DNA from: Gordionus sp. m RMFG-2023
Taxonomy: Eukaryota; Nematomorpha; Gordioida; Chordodea; Parachordodidae
NCBI RefSeq assembly: GCF_954871325.1
Contig: NC_088777.1
Coordinates: 34,139,366 to 34,203,365 of the forward strand
Length of the DNA: 64,000 bases
Reading direction: 5' to 3'
Notes under the pieces: generated by a model
What the model saw: only the letters and a program-made list of their open reading frames with translations
Database searches by the model: none
Told to the model about the DNA's origin: nothing
Shown here: in pieces, positions 49,170 through 60,089 of the stretch
How the letters are laid out: each line of letters opens with the position of its first letter
How positions within the stretch are numbered: position 1 is the stretch's first letter
Made by a program: the position numbers and the translations under genes

Positions 49170-50257
49170 CATAGGCGTAGCCAAAGGGGGGGGGGAATTA
49201 AAAAATTACTGAGGGCTTCTCTCCCAGACCCCATTTTGGGCGGGTCTTCTGCCCGCTTTTGCTCGGCATTCGGCCGGGTTACTTTAGTCTATATAAAGTC
49301 ATAAAAAAATTTTACAACATAGGAGGTTAATTTTAATAAAAAAAGCCTGGATTATTAGTTTATATAAAATATAATAAATAACTTATATATACATTAATAT
49401 AAAAGCATGGTAATAATTTATTAAACAAGTATAAGAAATTTATTTATAAAAAGTAAATAAATACATAGTTGATATTCCTCTATTATATAGAATTAGTTAC
49501 AAAATCAAAATTTCCCTTTTACAAACATATTTGACAGTTAGAGAATATATTACAGTTAATATTTTAACAAATTTTTCTAATCAATGCTCTTGATAATAAA
49601 TATAGCATCAATTTGCATTCAATTATTTAACGCCATCTATTTATTTTAAATAAAAATGATATTAAAAATTATTCTTCATATTATTCATCCCACAATGTTT
49701 TTAAAAGATATTTCCTGATCTCCTTATCAATTTTTAAAGTTTTCTGTAAAATATATAATTCGCTATATTGGTAAAAATTACTTGATTGTCATATAATATT
49801 ATTTAATTTATGATTTATATCAATAGTTTTATAATTATATTTTACTTTTATTAATATAAATAAATTAAAATTACTCACTTTATAAAAAATTATATTTGAT
49901 ATATTATATTAATTTTATGGATCTATTATTAATAATTATAATACATTTCACTTTTGCCTTAAGACTTATATTTGGCTTATATTCCATTTAAAAAACATTT
50001 TTGGTTCATTTTTTTATATATAGATACTTTTTCCAAAAATGTATAAATTATGATGAATAGTTTTATAGAAAAATATCAACTTTTACATTCTTTCTTTCAA
50101 ATTATTGTTTAAGATATATGCATACATTTTTGGAGGTTAGGGAGTGGGGGGAGGACTAAGGGGGATAATTTTTATTAGCTTAAAATGATATTTACAAAAA
50201 GTGATAAATTTCTGAAGGGGGGATTTCCCCTTGTCTTCCCCCCTGGCTGCGCCTATG
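49170..50257. mobile_element. Non-autonomous hAT, CATAGGCG family
   Basis: Ends CATAGGCGTAGCCA and TGGCTGCGCCTATG. Perfect 8-bp duplication TTTTTAGT at 49162-49169 and 50258-50265. 1088 bp with GC-rich tips and an AT-rich body, no ORF. Second, separate insertion in the same LINE. Confidence 0.95.
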
Positions 50258-50289
50258 TTTTTAGTGAATTCATTTGTGAGGTGTAAATC

Positions 50290-51058
50290 CATGACTAGTA
50301 GTTTATGTTACACGGCAATATTTTATCCTGGGAAGACTTTGCAGTCTATTACATCTTTTAATCTTATGCGAGAGATAAACATGTAATCTATCTGGGTTTT
50401 CCTTGTACCACTTTCATATTTTATTAAATGACTGTCATTTTTCTTATAGTAGGTGTTGGTTAAGGCAAGAAATTTTAGTATATGTTCGCTTTCATCATTT
50501 CTTTCTCCATATCCAAAACCACCATGATGCCTTTTGTAGCTCTCTCTTGATTTTCCCACATGCGCATTTATATCACAACATATTATAACTAGGTCATCCT
50601 TAGGGATTTCAAATACAGCTTAATTTTATCTTTCTCCTCTTCTTTGCAACAAAAGGATGTGTATTATTGATTGAGCAATGAAGAGTTTTTTTTAATCTAT
50701 CAGAGATCCTAATGACTTCTACCACTGAGGAAGTTAGATCTTGACTGAGGATAATGCCGACACCGTTCCTATTGCTATAAATTCCATTATAGTACAATTT
50801 ATACCCATCTCCAATCATTAAAATCTTCTGACGATTCCATTTCGTCTCTTGTATACACGCTATATCAACTTTTCTCTTGTTCAACATTGATGCCATTTCT
50901 CTCGTTTTACCTTTAAGTGTACTAATAATCAAACTTGCCAACCTTGTTTTCTTTGCTTTGACCTTTATTATACTTTTCACAGGATTGAGGTCTACACTCT
51001 GTGCGTCGCTTGGATGGAACGCCCTAGATTTCATATTTGTATTTTTTGTATCCTTCAT
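50290..51058 (-). pseudogene. LINE apurinic-type endonuclease domain
   Basis: Part of the RTE-like LINE. TREMASMLNKRKVDIACIQETK (about 50908-50845) carries the catalytic QETKW block. NGVGIILSQDL lies near 50770-50735. After a frameshift, HHGGFGYGERNDESEHILKFL (50530-50470) and QIDYMFISR (50395-50370) are the GxxNxxG-to-DYxxxS part of the fold. The domain nicks target DNA to prime reverse transcription. The frameshift between blocks makes it non-functional. Confidence 0.85.
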
Positions 51059-51179
51059 TTGTTTATTGGGCTAGTATCCTTAGCACCCTACTGTTAAGCC
51101 TGTCGGTGACCGGGGTGTCATCTCTAAGCTCCGAAATTTATCTTATCAGTGTCTTTACACATCAGTCAACGAAGAAAAA

Positions 51180-51275
51180 CCTGAAAACCTTTACGTTCCT
51201 TACAAGTATTGAACCTGGGATGTTTCCAAGTTTCCAAGCATTTATCACAACCCACTAGGCCACCCCGGCGATTTA
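51180..51275 (-). other. tRNA-like head next to the LINE 5' end
   Basis: On the minus strand GCCGGGGTGGCCTAGTGGG (A-box-like) is followed by CCCAGGTTCAATACTTG (B-box-like). This is the layout of a tRNA-derived Pol III promoter. It lies just upstream of the first LINE coding blocks, so it is either the LINE's own 5' region or a SINE beside it. Stems are imperfect, so not a working tRNA. Confidence 0.5.
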
Positions 51276-51985
51276 AAACTTTTTTTTAGAAAAAATTATT
51301 AATTTCATAAGGAGGATAATTATATTTATGACAAAGGAGAAACACATATTAAGATACGTTTATTTTAAGTATGATTTTCATTTATTTCATAACCTAATCC
51401 ATCATCTTATATTCTTCTTTCCCACTCCAGTAGTTTACTCATTAATAATTATATTTACTTATATCCTTACTTATTTTTACATTATCCTCTAACCTGTATT
51501 TTAATTCTTTTCTATTATTTCTTCCAAACCACATATTTACTCATGAGCCACTACTATAGAACTAGCTGAATCTAGTCTTCGAAATAACATATTCAATATA
51601 TGTATATCTTAATTCCACGATATCACCTTTTAATTTGACCCATTCTTTCTATTATCTTTCACCTCCCAGTTACACGATATGCTATATAAGTATAAATAAT
51701 TATATTAATTACTAACAGATAGACCATCAAAGAATGATGAGTGCATCAGAAATTTGCCCCGTTTTTTATATAAATCAGACATTTATTTTTATTTTGAGGA
51801 GAGTTTATGTACATTACGGAAGTATTACGTACTTTCATAAAAATAAATATTTTGAATATATTTATATGAATATACTAATTTTGAGTTATCGATTTCCTAA
51901 TAACTTAAAATATTATGCATTACATTTCAACTACATTTTTATACATTTATATTTATAATTTATCCTCTAAAAAATGTAAACTTGT
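51276..51985. other. AT-rich spacer with a possible Helitron 3' end
   Basis: At about 51706-51750 the minus strand reads TTTCTGATGCACTCATCATTCTTTGATGG then CTGTTAGT. This resembles the Helitron 3' ends at 13672 and 57588 (CCCGTCATTCTT.. then CTAGT). Otherwise nothing recognised. Confidence 0.35.
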
Positions 51986-52401
51986 TAGGTGAGAATTTTG
52001 TGTTGCAGCAATAAATCGAAAATAATGCACACCTTGGAGCCCTGCAATAGCCTTGTAGCCCGGCTGTATTGTATATATTTCAACATTTTGGTCGCACTCT
52101 AAAGCGAGGCCAGATTCTTACTTGAAAAATATATAATAATTCTAAAAAATAACAGAAAGTGATATTTTTTCTTGTTTTATCAAATTAAATGGTAACTAAA
52201 ATTTATCTATGATAAGGAGGATAAAGTAATTAAGGATTTTTAATATTTTTTAATTAAAAAAACTGGGTCTTAAAAATCTATGATAAGGAGGATAAAGTAA
52301 TTAAGGATTTTTAATATTTTTTAATTAAAAAAACTGGGTCTTAAAATTTAAAAATTTACCGGACAGGCCGAAATGAAATTTGTAGCACTCTACCTCACCT
52401 A
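51986..52401. mobile_element. MITE-like element with TAGGTGAG inverted ends
   Basis: TAGGTGAG..TTGCAGCA at 51986 and CTCACCTA ending at 52401 are inverted. The terminal TAG.G suits hAT, but no 8-bp duplication is clear. It contains the 71-bp duplication below. Confidence 0.5.
52205..52346. repeat. Perfect 71-bp tandem duplication
   Basis: The unit starting ATCTATGATAAGGAGGATAA and ending GGGTCTTAAA occurs twice back to back without a visible mismatch. A recent duplication, or an assembly artefact. Confidence 0.9.
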
Positions 52402-53156
52402 GCAAGATTAAAAATATTTGGATCATAAATTACAAATACATATATATAAAAATATAGTTAAAAAGATCTTTTTTTTATTGTTCATGTAAAGACAATTTTT
52501 TGAGATATTATGAAATCGAGTATATTTATAAATGTATTCTAACTATTTCTTCATATTAATATATATTTTATAAAAATAATAGAAGCAGGCGCGTACGCAG
52601 GAATTTGGTCTGGGGGGGGGGGATAATAAACTTTTTAAAAAAATATTATTGTTTTTTAAAAATATTAAGCATAAATTTATTAGGACTAATTTTCTAATAC
52701 ACAATTTTAAATTAATGTGAATTATAAAAAAATTATATTTATAAACCAGCATATAAAAAACTATAAAATAAATGCGAATTAAAAAATATTAAACGGATAT
52801 AACTGTCGGTATATGAAAAACTATAAAATAAATGTGAATTATAAAATATAAAGTGAATATAACCACTATATGAATCACTTAAATGACCCAAAATAGAAAT
52901 TTGAATTTTATGAGCCTTTAAAATTTATATATAAAGTATAAAAAATTTAAATGTTGGAAATATAAATTAACACACAAAAAGTTTCTTAGGAATAATTTTA
53001 TTTTGTATGTTATAAATTTACAATGAAAATCCAATCTTCGTTGGGATTGAACTAATTAATTATCTCATCCTTGCTTGTCATCAAATGCCTATGAATATTC
53101 AAAAGATCCAAACCTTTCAATCTACTTTCAGAAGTTGTACTTCTTGGTATGTTTTT

Positions 53157-53470
53157 CAGAGACCTGCAGGAATTTTAAAATATACCCGGGTCGGGTCTGA
53201 ATTTTTTTTTAAAAAAACACCCCAGTCCTGAAAATTTTTTTAAAAAAATATCCGGATCGGGCTATATATTTTAAAACAGCCTATATTTGAAATCGTTATT
53301 ATTAGGTATAAAATCAAAAATAAATAAAATTTATTTTAAAAAAATCCGGGCTGAGGCCTAAAAATTTTATTTAAAAAAAACGGGCCGGGCCTGAAAATTT
53401 TTTTAAAAATAACCTGGGCCGAGCGGTAAAAAGGGTCGTGCCCTCCAAATGGTACCTCTGCAGGGCACTG
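53157..53470. mobile_element. GC-core MITE, copy 2
   Basis: CAGAGACCTGCAGG at the left and CCTCTGCAGGGCACTG at the right. The interior alternates GGGCCGGGCCTGAAAA-type words with A/T runs, as at 7233-7491. Flanks share no clear 8-bp repeat. Confidence 0.75.
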
Positions 53471-54216
53471 TTATTCTTCTTAAAAAAGAGAATGTTCTCT
53501 CATTAGTTTACTAATGGGAAGAGTTGCAATATATAAACCCTTTTAATACATTGGGAATATAATCTAAAATGTGTTTAAAATAATGCAAAGCATCCATAGC
53601 ATTTTTTGGGACTCAACCATAGTTAATTTTATAAACATGGTTATTCAGCTAATAAGTCATCATAAGATACTTTAACATCTTCATGATAAAAATCTAACAA
53701 ATATTTATTTTTTTCTATCACCATCTCAAAAAGGCTGGGAAGGTGTGGAAGTAATATTTGCAGATTGGTAAATGCTGCCATGATGAATTAAAAATCATTC
53801 ATTTATTTGGGTTAAATGTATCATAAGAGAGGGGACATTTGTTTTAATACTCTTCTATTGATCCTATATTAATGTTTTGACGATGAGCTTGCCTTGCTGC
53901 AAGTCGTGGGAGACAAATATTAAACACGTATAGCTCTGCTTTTGACTCAACAATAACATAAAATATGAAATTCTTCATCAACATTAGACCTAATTTCCTT
54001 GAGTTCTAATAAAATGTTCTCCGCTATTCTCATCTTCTTAATCAAGTCAATGTCATGTTTTTGAAAATTAATACATAAAATTTGTATAATTAAATAATAC
54101 ATTATAATGAGAAAAAAAAATTGGAATAAGCATTGAATCCAATAATTTTCTTGCTTCTGAGGAAATAATATCTTACTGTGATATTTCATGAATAGCAAAT
54201 AATCGGCTCTTCTAAC
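53471..54216. other. AT-rich segment of the outer hAT
   Basis: No recognised coding blocks. A minus-strand frame at 53947-54198 has no family resemblance I can defend. Confidence 0.4.
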
Positions 54217-54598
54217 TAGAGATCTGCAAAAGTACGGGCCTAATTTTTTGAAAAAAAATTCGGGCCGAGTCTGGTCGGGCCTTGGAATTTTTTTAAAATT
54301 TATCTAAACTTATCAATTTTATATTGAATTTTTTATGTAAAATAAAAATATTTTATTTTATTTATAGAAACTAGATGCCATATAACATATGCCTTTTATT
54401 TTGAGTAATTATAAAAATTAATTTCTATATTAAATAAATTCGGGCCGGGTCGAGCCGGTAAGTTTTTTAAAAAAATTGGGTTCGGGTCGGGCCGGCAAAA
54501 CTTTTTAAAATAAATTTTGATGCCGGGCCGACAAAACTTTTTAAAAAAAATTTTGAGCCGAGCCGGGTTTGAAAAATTAGGCTCGATGCAGATTACTA
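54217..54598. mobile_element. GC-core MITE, copy 3, 8-bp duplication
   Basis: Tips TAGAGATCTGCA and TGCAGATTACTA. Perfect 8-bp duplication CTTCTAAC at 54209-54216 and 54599-54606. The interior has repeated CGGGCCGGGTCGAGCCGG-like words spaced by TTTTTTAAAAAAA. Confidence 0.9.
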
Positions 54599-54929
54599 CT
54601 TCTAACTCCATAAAAGCTGTTACTGCTTGATAGCAGGGGCCCCTACAACGGAGGGGGGGTCCGAAGCAACTGCTTCCGTAAATTTGAGTGGGGGTAATTT
54701 TTTTTTAAAATTTTTTTATTTTAATTTTTTAAAATTTAAAAAAAATTTTTTTTTATTACATCCATCATGATCATGTGATTTCTGGTTTATAAATGTAATA
54801 ATAAGACCCCCCCCCCCCACCACTTAATATTTATTAGTAAATTTTATTTATCTCGTAACCAAGCCTTCTGGGGGAACAGGCAACAAGAAGGCAATATGAT
54901 GGCCCTTATTAAGCTTATTGCAGATTCTG

Positions 54930-57042
54930 AACCTATACTAAAAATGTATATACAGCAAAATGAAGAAAGAAAAAAGGATAAAAAAAAATAAGGGATTAAA
55001 AACGAAATTATATTCAAACCTATTATCATATAATAACTGTTATTATATGATAATAGGTTACATAAACATTCTCATTGAAACCATGAAAAATATGGTTATA
55101 AAATAAATTCAAAATGAGATTACATTTAACAGGTGCTTTTCAATCATAGTTGATGGCACATACGATGTTTCTAAATCAGAAGCAATAGCTTTGATAGTAA
55201 GATATGTTGAAAATAGTGAGACGCCGAAGCCTGTTGAAAGACTGATTGACATATATTGTACGGTAAATACCACAGGTCTCGATATAAAGCATAATATAAT
55301 ATCCAAACTTGGTTCGATGAATTTACCCCTTGAATATCTAGTTGGGCAAAGTTATGATGGCGCCTCAAACATGAGTGGAAGAATCAATGGTGTGCAAGCC
55401 TTGATTAGAGGAGAGGCGCATAAGGCATCTTTTATTTGGTGTTATTGTCATCGATTAAATTTAATCGTTGTTCAATTATGCCAATCAATTAAAGAACTTC
55501 GAAATGTTCTAGGAATACTAGATGAGATTTATGTCTATTTTAATGGTGTAAAAAGATATGAGGTACTCAAAAAATTTCAGTGTAATGATCTGAAAAAATC
55601 GCAACGATTTCTACGCGTCAAGAATACCACTAGGTAATAGTACCTTATTTATTTAGATTTAAAATGTTTTTTTATTTAGAAGCTGGTTATCCTCATATAA
55701 AGCTATTGAAAATTTTTTCTACTTTATGATGCCTTGAGGGCAGAAGGATTTTAAAGATCCTGCTACTTCCACTATGGCTAGTGCTAGTGTTGTTAAACAG
55801 CTCAATTTGAGCTGATTTTTAAAAACGGCTAACTAGATATTTATCCAGAAAAATATTATGCAAGCCTAGAGATTTTGCTCATAGATGGCACATAGGATTG
55901 AACATCTATTGGAAAAATCTCGAAGCATAGGCAATATTTTCCTGGCTATAATGTTGAGTTAGCCGTTTTTAAAAATCGGCTCAAATCGAGCCGTTTAACA
56001 ACACTAGCTAGTGCTATAGTCTTTAGAATAGAAAAATTTTATTTTATTTATCTTATCACTTTGTGTTTTGGATAAAATATTGTTGATAACAAGTTTAGCT
56101 TGTACAAAATTGCAAACCATTTCGAAGGATATAGGGTTTGCAATAAATCAAATTCAATTGGCAAAAGATTGCTTGATTAATTTGAGAAGTATAATATAAA
56201 TTATTTATTGTCTTAATTATTTTTTAATCTAATAGATAATAACACTGAATTTTTGGATATTTTTTCAAAGGCAAAAGATTTTATGAAGGAGAGAAATCTA
56301 CCTTTTGATTTTGAAAGTTCTAAACTTAAACATTACAATCCAAAAAGGAGAGGTATATATACTTTCATCATTAAATATAGAAATTTTTTTTAGCTTTAAA
56401 ATAGGTGTGTTTTATGCTGCACTCGATAATTATTGCAGTTTAACGAAAGATTTAATGATGATTCGATGAAATTTTTACATCAAACATCATTTTTTACGCC
56501 AAATAATGTGGCAGAAAAATCAATTATTAAGGAAGATATCGAGGATATCTGTTGAAGTTTAGAAATATTTATAAGATGGCCAAAATGGGGAATGTAATTA
56601 TTACTCATGACCTAGAGGTTCAAGAATCTAAAGATTTGTCAGATTCTGAGAATTGTAAATTTATTTAATTAAAATATTTTTACCAATACATTATTTAGCT
56701 TCTTCTGATGATGATGATAATTCAGGGACTTACGATTCAGATTGGAAAAACTATTCATTTATTTTACCTTATCGTTTACTTTAAAATTTTTCTGCTTTCC
56801 CTAATTTAAGAATTTTATATAAATATTTATTAACCATTCCCACAACCTCATGTACTGCCGAAAGAGTCATGAGTAAAATTAAATTAATTAAAACAAGACT
56901 GCGCAGTACCATGAAAGATTCTTTTCTCAATAATTTAACCATATTATCAATGGGAAATTTTTTATTTAAACAATTAAATACTGATGAAATTATAAATTCT
57001 TTCACTTTCTCTTCCCCTAATTTATCTAAATTATTAATTTAA
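54930..57042 (+). pseudogene. hAT transposase with micro-introns, ZMYM/DUF4371-like
   Basis: Blocks: CFSIIVDGTYDVSKSEAIAL (about 55135-55195, first catalytic Asp in VDGT), then IVRYVENSETPKPVERLIDI, LEYLVGQSYDGASNMSG (55328-55380, second Asp in YDGA), WCYCHRLNLIVVQLC (55439-55485, the CxxH), and GVKRYEVLKKF. Intron 55634-55679 (46 nt, GT-AG) joins NTTR to SWLSSYKAI. A MITE sits at 55785. Intron 56353-56438 (86 nt) follows YNPKRR. The C-terminal dimerisation domain closes it: FPNLRILYKYLLTIPTT (56795-56846), SCTAERVMSKIKLIKTRLRS (56847-56910), and a stop at 57040. Stops before 55110 and in the middle show decay, but long parts remain readable, so loss is fairly recent. Confidence 0.88.
55785..56006. 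mobile_element. Foldback MITE, TAGTGTTGT family, inside the hAT gene
   Basis: TAGTGTTGTTAAAC at the left and GTTTAACAACACTA at the right, exact complements. The arms continue with CAATTTGAGC..GATTTTTAAAAACGGCTAAC. Perfect 8-bp duplication GCTAGTGC at 55777-55784 and 56007-56014. 222 bp. Confidence 0.95.
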
Positions 57043-57451
57043 AAATAATATTTATAAAGTTATATTTTTTGCATTTTATTTATATTATATATTAAAAAGT
57101 GATGCAATAAAAATTATTTTTGAAATTTATGGGTGTCATAATTATCATTTTTTCGAAGGGGGGGGGATACTTTTCAAGGGGGTACTTTTCATGGGGGTAT
57201 TCTGCTTCATTCGCTCAAAAAGTGTAGGGGCCACTGCTTGATGGTGGAGATTCTATCTTGTTGGACAAGCTTGCAATTTCTCTCTCCCTGTTGGACAAGG
57301 AGTTATTTGACTAGAAATTTGAAAATAATGGTAGAAAAATCCACTAAAAATTCTAAAATAATAAGTAAATATTACGCCGGAAAACTTGAAATCTAAATTA
57401 ATTGATAAAATAACTTTCCCTGCTCCCGCTGCGTACGCGCCTGAATAGAAG

Positions 57452-57588
57452 ATTTCTGAATAAACTCTCATCAAAATAACGATAAATTTTCTGATTCATA
57501 ACTGATAAAAAAGGTAAATTCTGACAAGCTTTATCAAATAAAGGAGAAATTTCTGATTCACCCGTCATTCTTTACCTGGATATCTAGT
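57452..57588 (+). mobile_element. Helitron-like 3' end
   Basis: Repeated TTTCTGATTCA words lead to CACCCGTCATTCTTTACCTGG and then CTAGT at 57584-57588, followed by T. This matches the 3' end of the Helitron at 13672-14682 except for a damaged hairpin. The outer hAT has inserted just before this segment, so it probably split a Helitron whose 5' part lies left of 52578. Confidence 0.55.
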
Positions 57589-58780
57589 TATATAATAATA
57601 ATGCTGATTCAAAAATTTTAATATTTCCTTTTGTTGGTATACTATATAATTATAGTTAATCTCTTACTTATATTACAATTATACAATATTTTATTCATTA
57701 TTTTTTTGGAAGGGAGGAGGGATGGGGATAGCCCGCAGTTTAGTTTAAGAGCCTGAATTATATAAAAAAATTTAATTACGAAGTAGGTTAGGCTAATGAA
57801 TTATTTTTATTAATGATGACTAATAATATTTATAGAAAAAGATGTAATATTTTTAAAAGTCGTACCATATTAACATATATGCGACTTCTTTTTTAAAAAA
57901 TATTTATTTGAAATGTTTCATATATATTTTTTTAAATAAATTGTATATTTATAATGAAAACATAATAAGTGACTAATGATTTAAAAAACATCATATGAGA
58001 TAGACCGGCGTTATATTGCAAATGTTTTGCTTTGTTGCGATAAAAATTTTATTTGAATTTTTGAGCTTAAACTAATTTAATTATTGGATATCCTCCTCAT
58101 AAGGATAAAAAAAGTATAAAACCGAACTTTCTACCTGTCATAAACTGTCAATAATAATATTTTCGCATATACATTATTTAACCATTAGATGCCATTCAAA
58201 GATAATTTTGATTGGACATGATATTAGGATTATTATTATAATTTTATTTATAAAAAATATAGACACTTTGTGATACTTAGTAATTTGTAAAAAATATAAT
58301 TTTTTTTCTAATTTATTGAGAAATTAGCATTATGATTAATAAAATGAGAATATAAAATAATGGTGCCATGACAAGGATTTGAATTCTGATAATTGCAAAT
58401 ATTCTTCAAATAATATTGGACCTAATTCTGTGACATAGTTATTAACAGAGGATTCATAGAGAAATATCTATCATGCAAGTAAGTACTATTTTTATGAATA
58501 AATTTTTTCGAATTAAGTTTTTATTAATTAATATATTACGAATTTTTGGAGATGATTTGTATTTTGATATATAATTAAATTGTACTCATAATTAAAATTT
58601 GTCTTAAATTTAATATTTATTTTATATAAAATAAATGAAGGTATGGCTATATATTTTGTTAATTTTCATAGGAATTCTCCTCCTAAAAAATTTTCATTTT
58701 TAAGAGTGATATTTAATGTTTAATAAGAAATTTACTGAAGCTGATTTAAAGAATGACTGTATAGTGGTTTTTATTCTTTA
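57589..58780. other. AT-rich spacer, nothing recognised
   Basis: No conserved coding or RNA signal seen. Confidence 0.45.
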
Positions 58781-59730
58781 GATTCTATATATTATTTACA
58801 TTTGTTAAATTTTAAATTAAGAAGAATAGTAAGACACGCTCTATTAATGAAGAGTGGAGTGAGATAGTTTTACCTATTAAGCACATAGACAAGCAAAATA
58901 TTATCATGTCTGTGCAGCTTGACCACACCGGGAATATATTCGAGGATATCAGAAATATTATTATTTGAAAGAATTAAAAGAATCCCATAGGAATAAACAA
59001 ATGCAACAAATGGGTATGAAGAAGCCAGTACAAGTGAAGTACCATTTAATTGTAAAAAGGCGGTGAAGAGATAACTGAGAGTTTAAATTTAATTTTGAAA
59101 GAAATTAAAGAACAAATACTTGTGTCTATAATTGAGGAACCCTTAGTGGTTAATAAAATCAATAATTCAAATGAAATTCATCAAATGGAAAATGATGAAA
59201 GATTAAATTTTATTTTACGAAAAATAAGAGAAATTAAAGGGGTTTTAAAAATTTATAGTGAGAAGTATATATTAAAAAATAAAATTAATAATGTCAGTGA
59301 TAACTGTACTATTTGTGGCCGATAAGGTCATACTAAAAAAATTTGTTTTTCTAGGGATCGAAAAATTAATAAAAATTTTACTGTACAAACATGTGATAAA
59401 AATAATACGATTTCTCATCGATGCGGCTTCTTAGGTCATATTAAAAGAAATTTATTCTTGAAAGAATAAATTTTAAAAATGGTTTTCTGCAGAGGCCAAT
59501 AGTATTGATAAACCAGGTAGTTGAAAATATAAAAAATCCTATTATCTCGTATATAAGTGAAATAGATATGTATTATATAGATAGTTCCCGAATGTGCTTC
59601 AGATGTGAGCATATAGGTCATACGTTGAATTGTGTTCAATCCATGAGTGGATTGCAGTGACTATTTTGTGAGAAAATCATTTAAAGGTTGCCATATATTT
59701 ATAATAATAAATTTTGTAATACATATAGTT
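58781..59730 (+). pseudogene. Retroelement gag-like region with CCHC zinc knuckles
   Basis: Frames from about 58800 contain a lysine-rich segment, then CTICGR.GHTKKIC (59307-59346, with a stop inside), a worn RCGFLGHIKRN (about 59421-59451), and CFRCEHIGHTLNC (59596-59634). The C-x2-C-x4-H-x4-C spacing is that of nucleic-acid-binding knuckles in retroelement nucleocapsids. Decayed and interrupted by the element at 59731. I cannot say which retroelement family. Confidence 0.6.
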
Positions 59731-60089
59731 AGTGTTGTTAATTGGTTGGTTGTGTTAAACCCAGACCAGGGATTTGGGTCTAAAAATCTACTAAACCAGC
59801 TCTGAGTACGAACCCCAAGCACAGACCTAGGGTTCAGACCCGTGATTTAGACTCATGGTGACCCGGGGTTCAGATAAACCACAACTAAGAAAAAATAAAT
59901 CTCATTTACTAATCTTAAATCTTATAATACATTCTAATTATAAATTAAAGCTTTGTTTATTATTTTATTCTACATTAATCTCATTTTCTAACTATTTAAA
60001 TATTTGTTTTAATTGGGGTGCTTTTGATTGGAGTCAATTTGTCTTAGCCATTTTATCTCTTCCAGATTATGTTAAAACATAAGAAAAAA

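Larger units (their letters stand above)
45318..51090 (-). mobile_element. RTE-like LINE, nearly full length, split by two hATs
   Basis: Minus strand, about 2.8 kb after removing the inserts at 47161 and 49170. The endonuclease domain lies at the 5' side (50.3-51.06 kb). The linker and RT follow: RGPDDIPIESLKALGNDV (46690-46635), SYLVPIFKKGDPHNCQNN (46565-46510), FGLMPGRST (46415-46385), the catalytic FADDITILAES (46050-46020), the MTMIAGVTRKDKVRST-like C-terminus (45640-45590), and an A-rich tail (AAAAAAAAAA at 45319-45329 on this strand). Frameshifts and stops are present, so inactive. Same family as 34988-36520. Confidence 0.88.
54634..57236 (+). mobile_element. Inner hAT element with transposase
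   Basis: Ends CAGGGGCCCCTAC and GTGTAGGGGCCACTG. Flanks CTTGATAG (54626-54633) and CTTGATGG (57237-57244) are an 8-bp duplication with one mismatch. 2603 bp. It carries the hAT transposase remnant and one MITE. Closest relative in the window: 18190-23720. Confidence 0.92.
52586..57443. mobile_element. Outer hAT, CAGGCGCGTACGCAG ends, 8-bp duplication
   Basis: Left CAGGCGCGTACGCAGG and right CTGCGTACGCGCCTG are perfect inverted ends over 15 bp. The duplication AATAGAAG is perfect (52578-52585, 57444-57451). A G-run follows the left end. Its own transposase is not evident. Most of its length is a second hAT (54634-57236) and MITEs, so it was probably non-autonomous before they arrived. Confidence 0.93.

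Noticed and set aside
52611-52621. Long G-runs (also near 25708, 49187, 57165) as G-quadruplex or regulatory sites
   Set aside because: They are single homopolymer runs beside hAT tips, typical of those elements, and prone to sequencing error.
59855-60082. 75-codon ORF before the transposase
   Set aside because: It lies within the inverted arm. The mirrored arm at 61.6 kb shows partly similar translation by symmetry, so I cannot claim it as coding.
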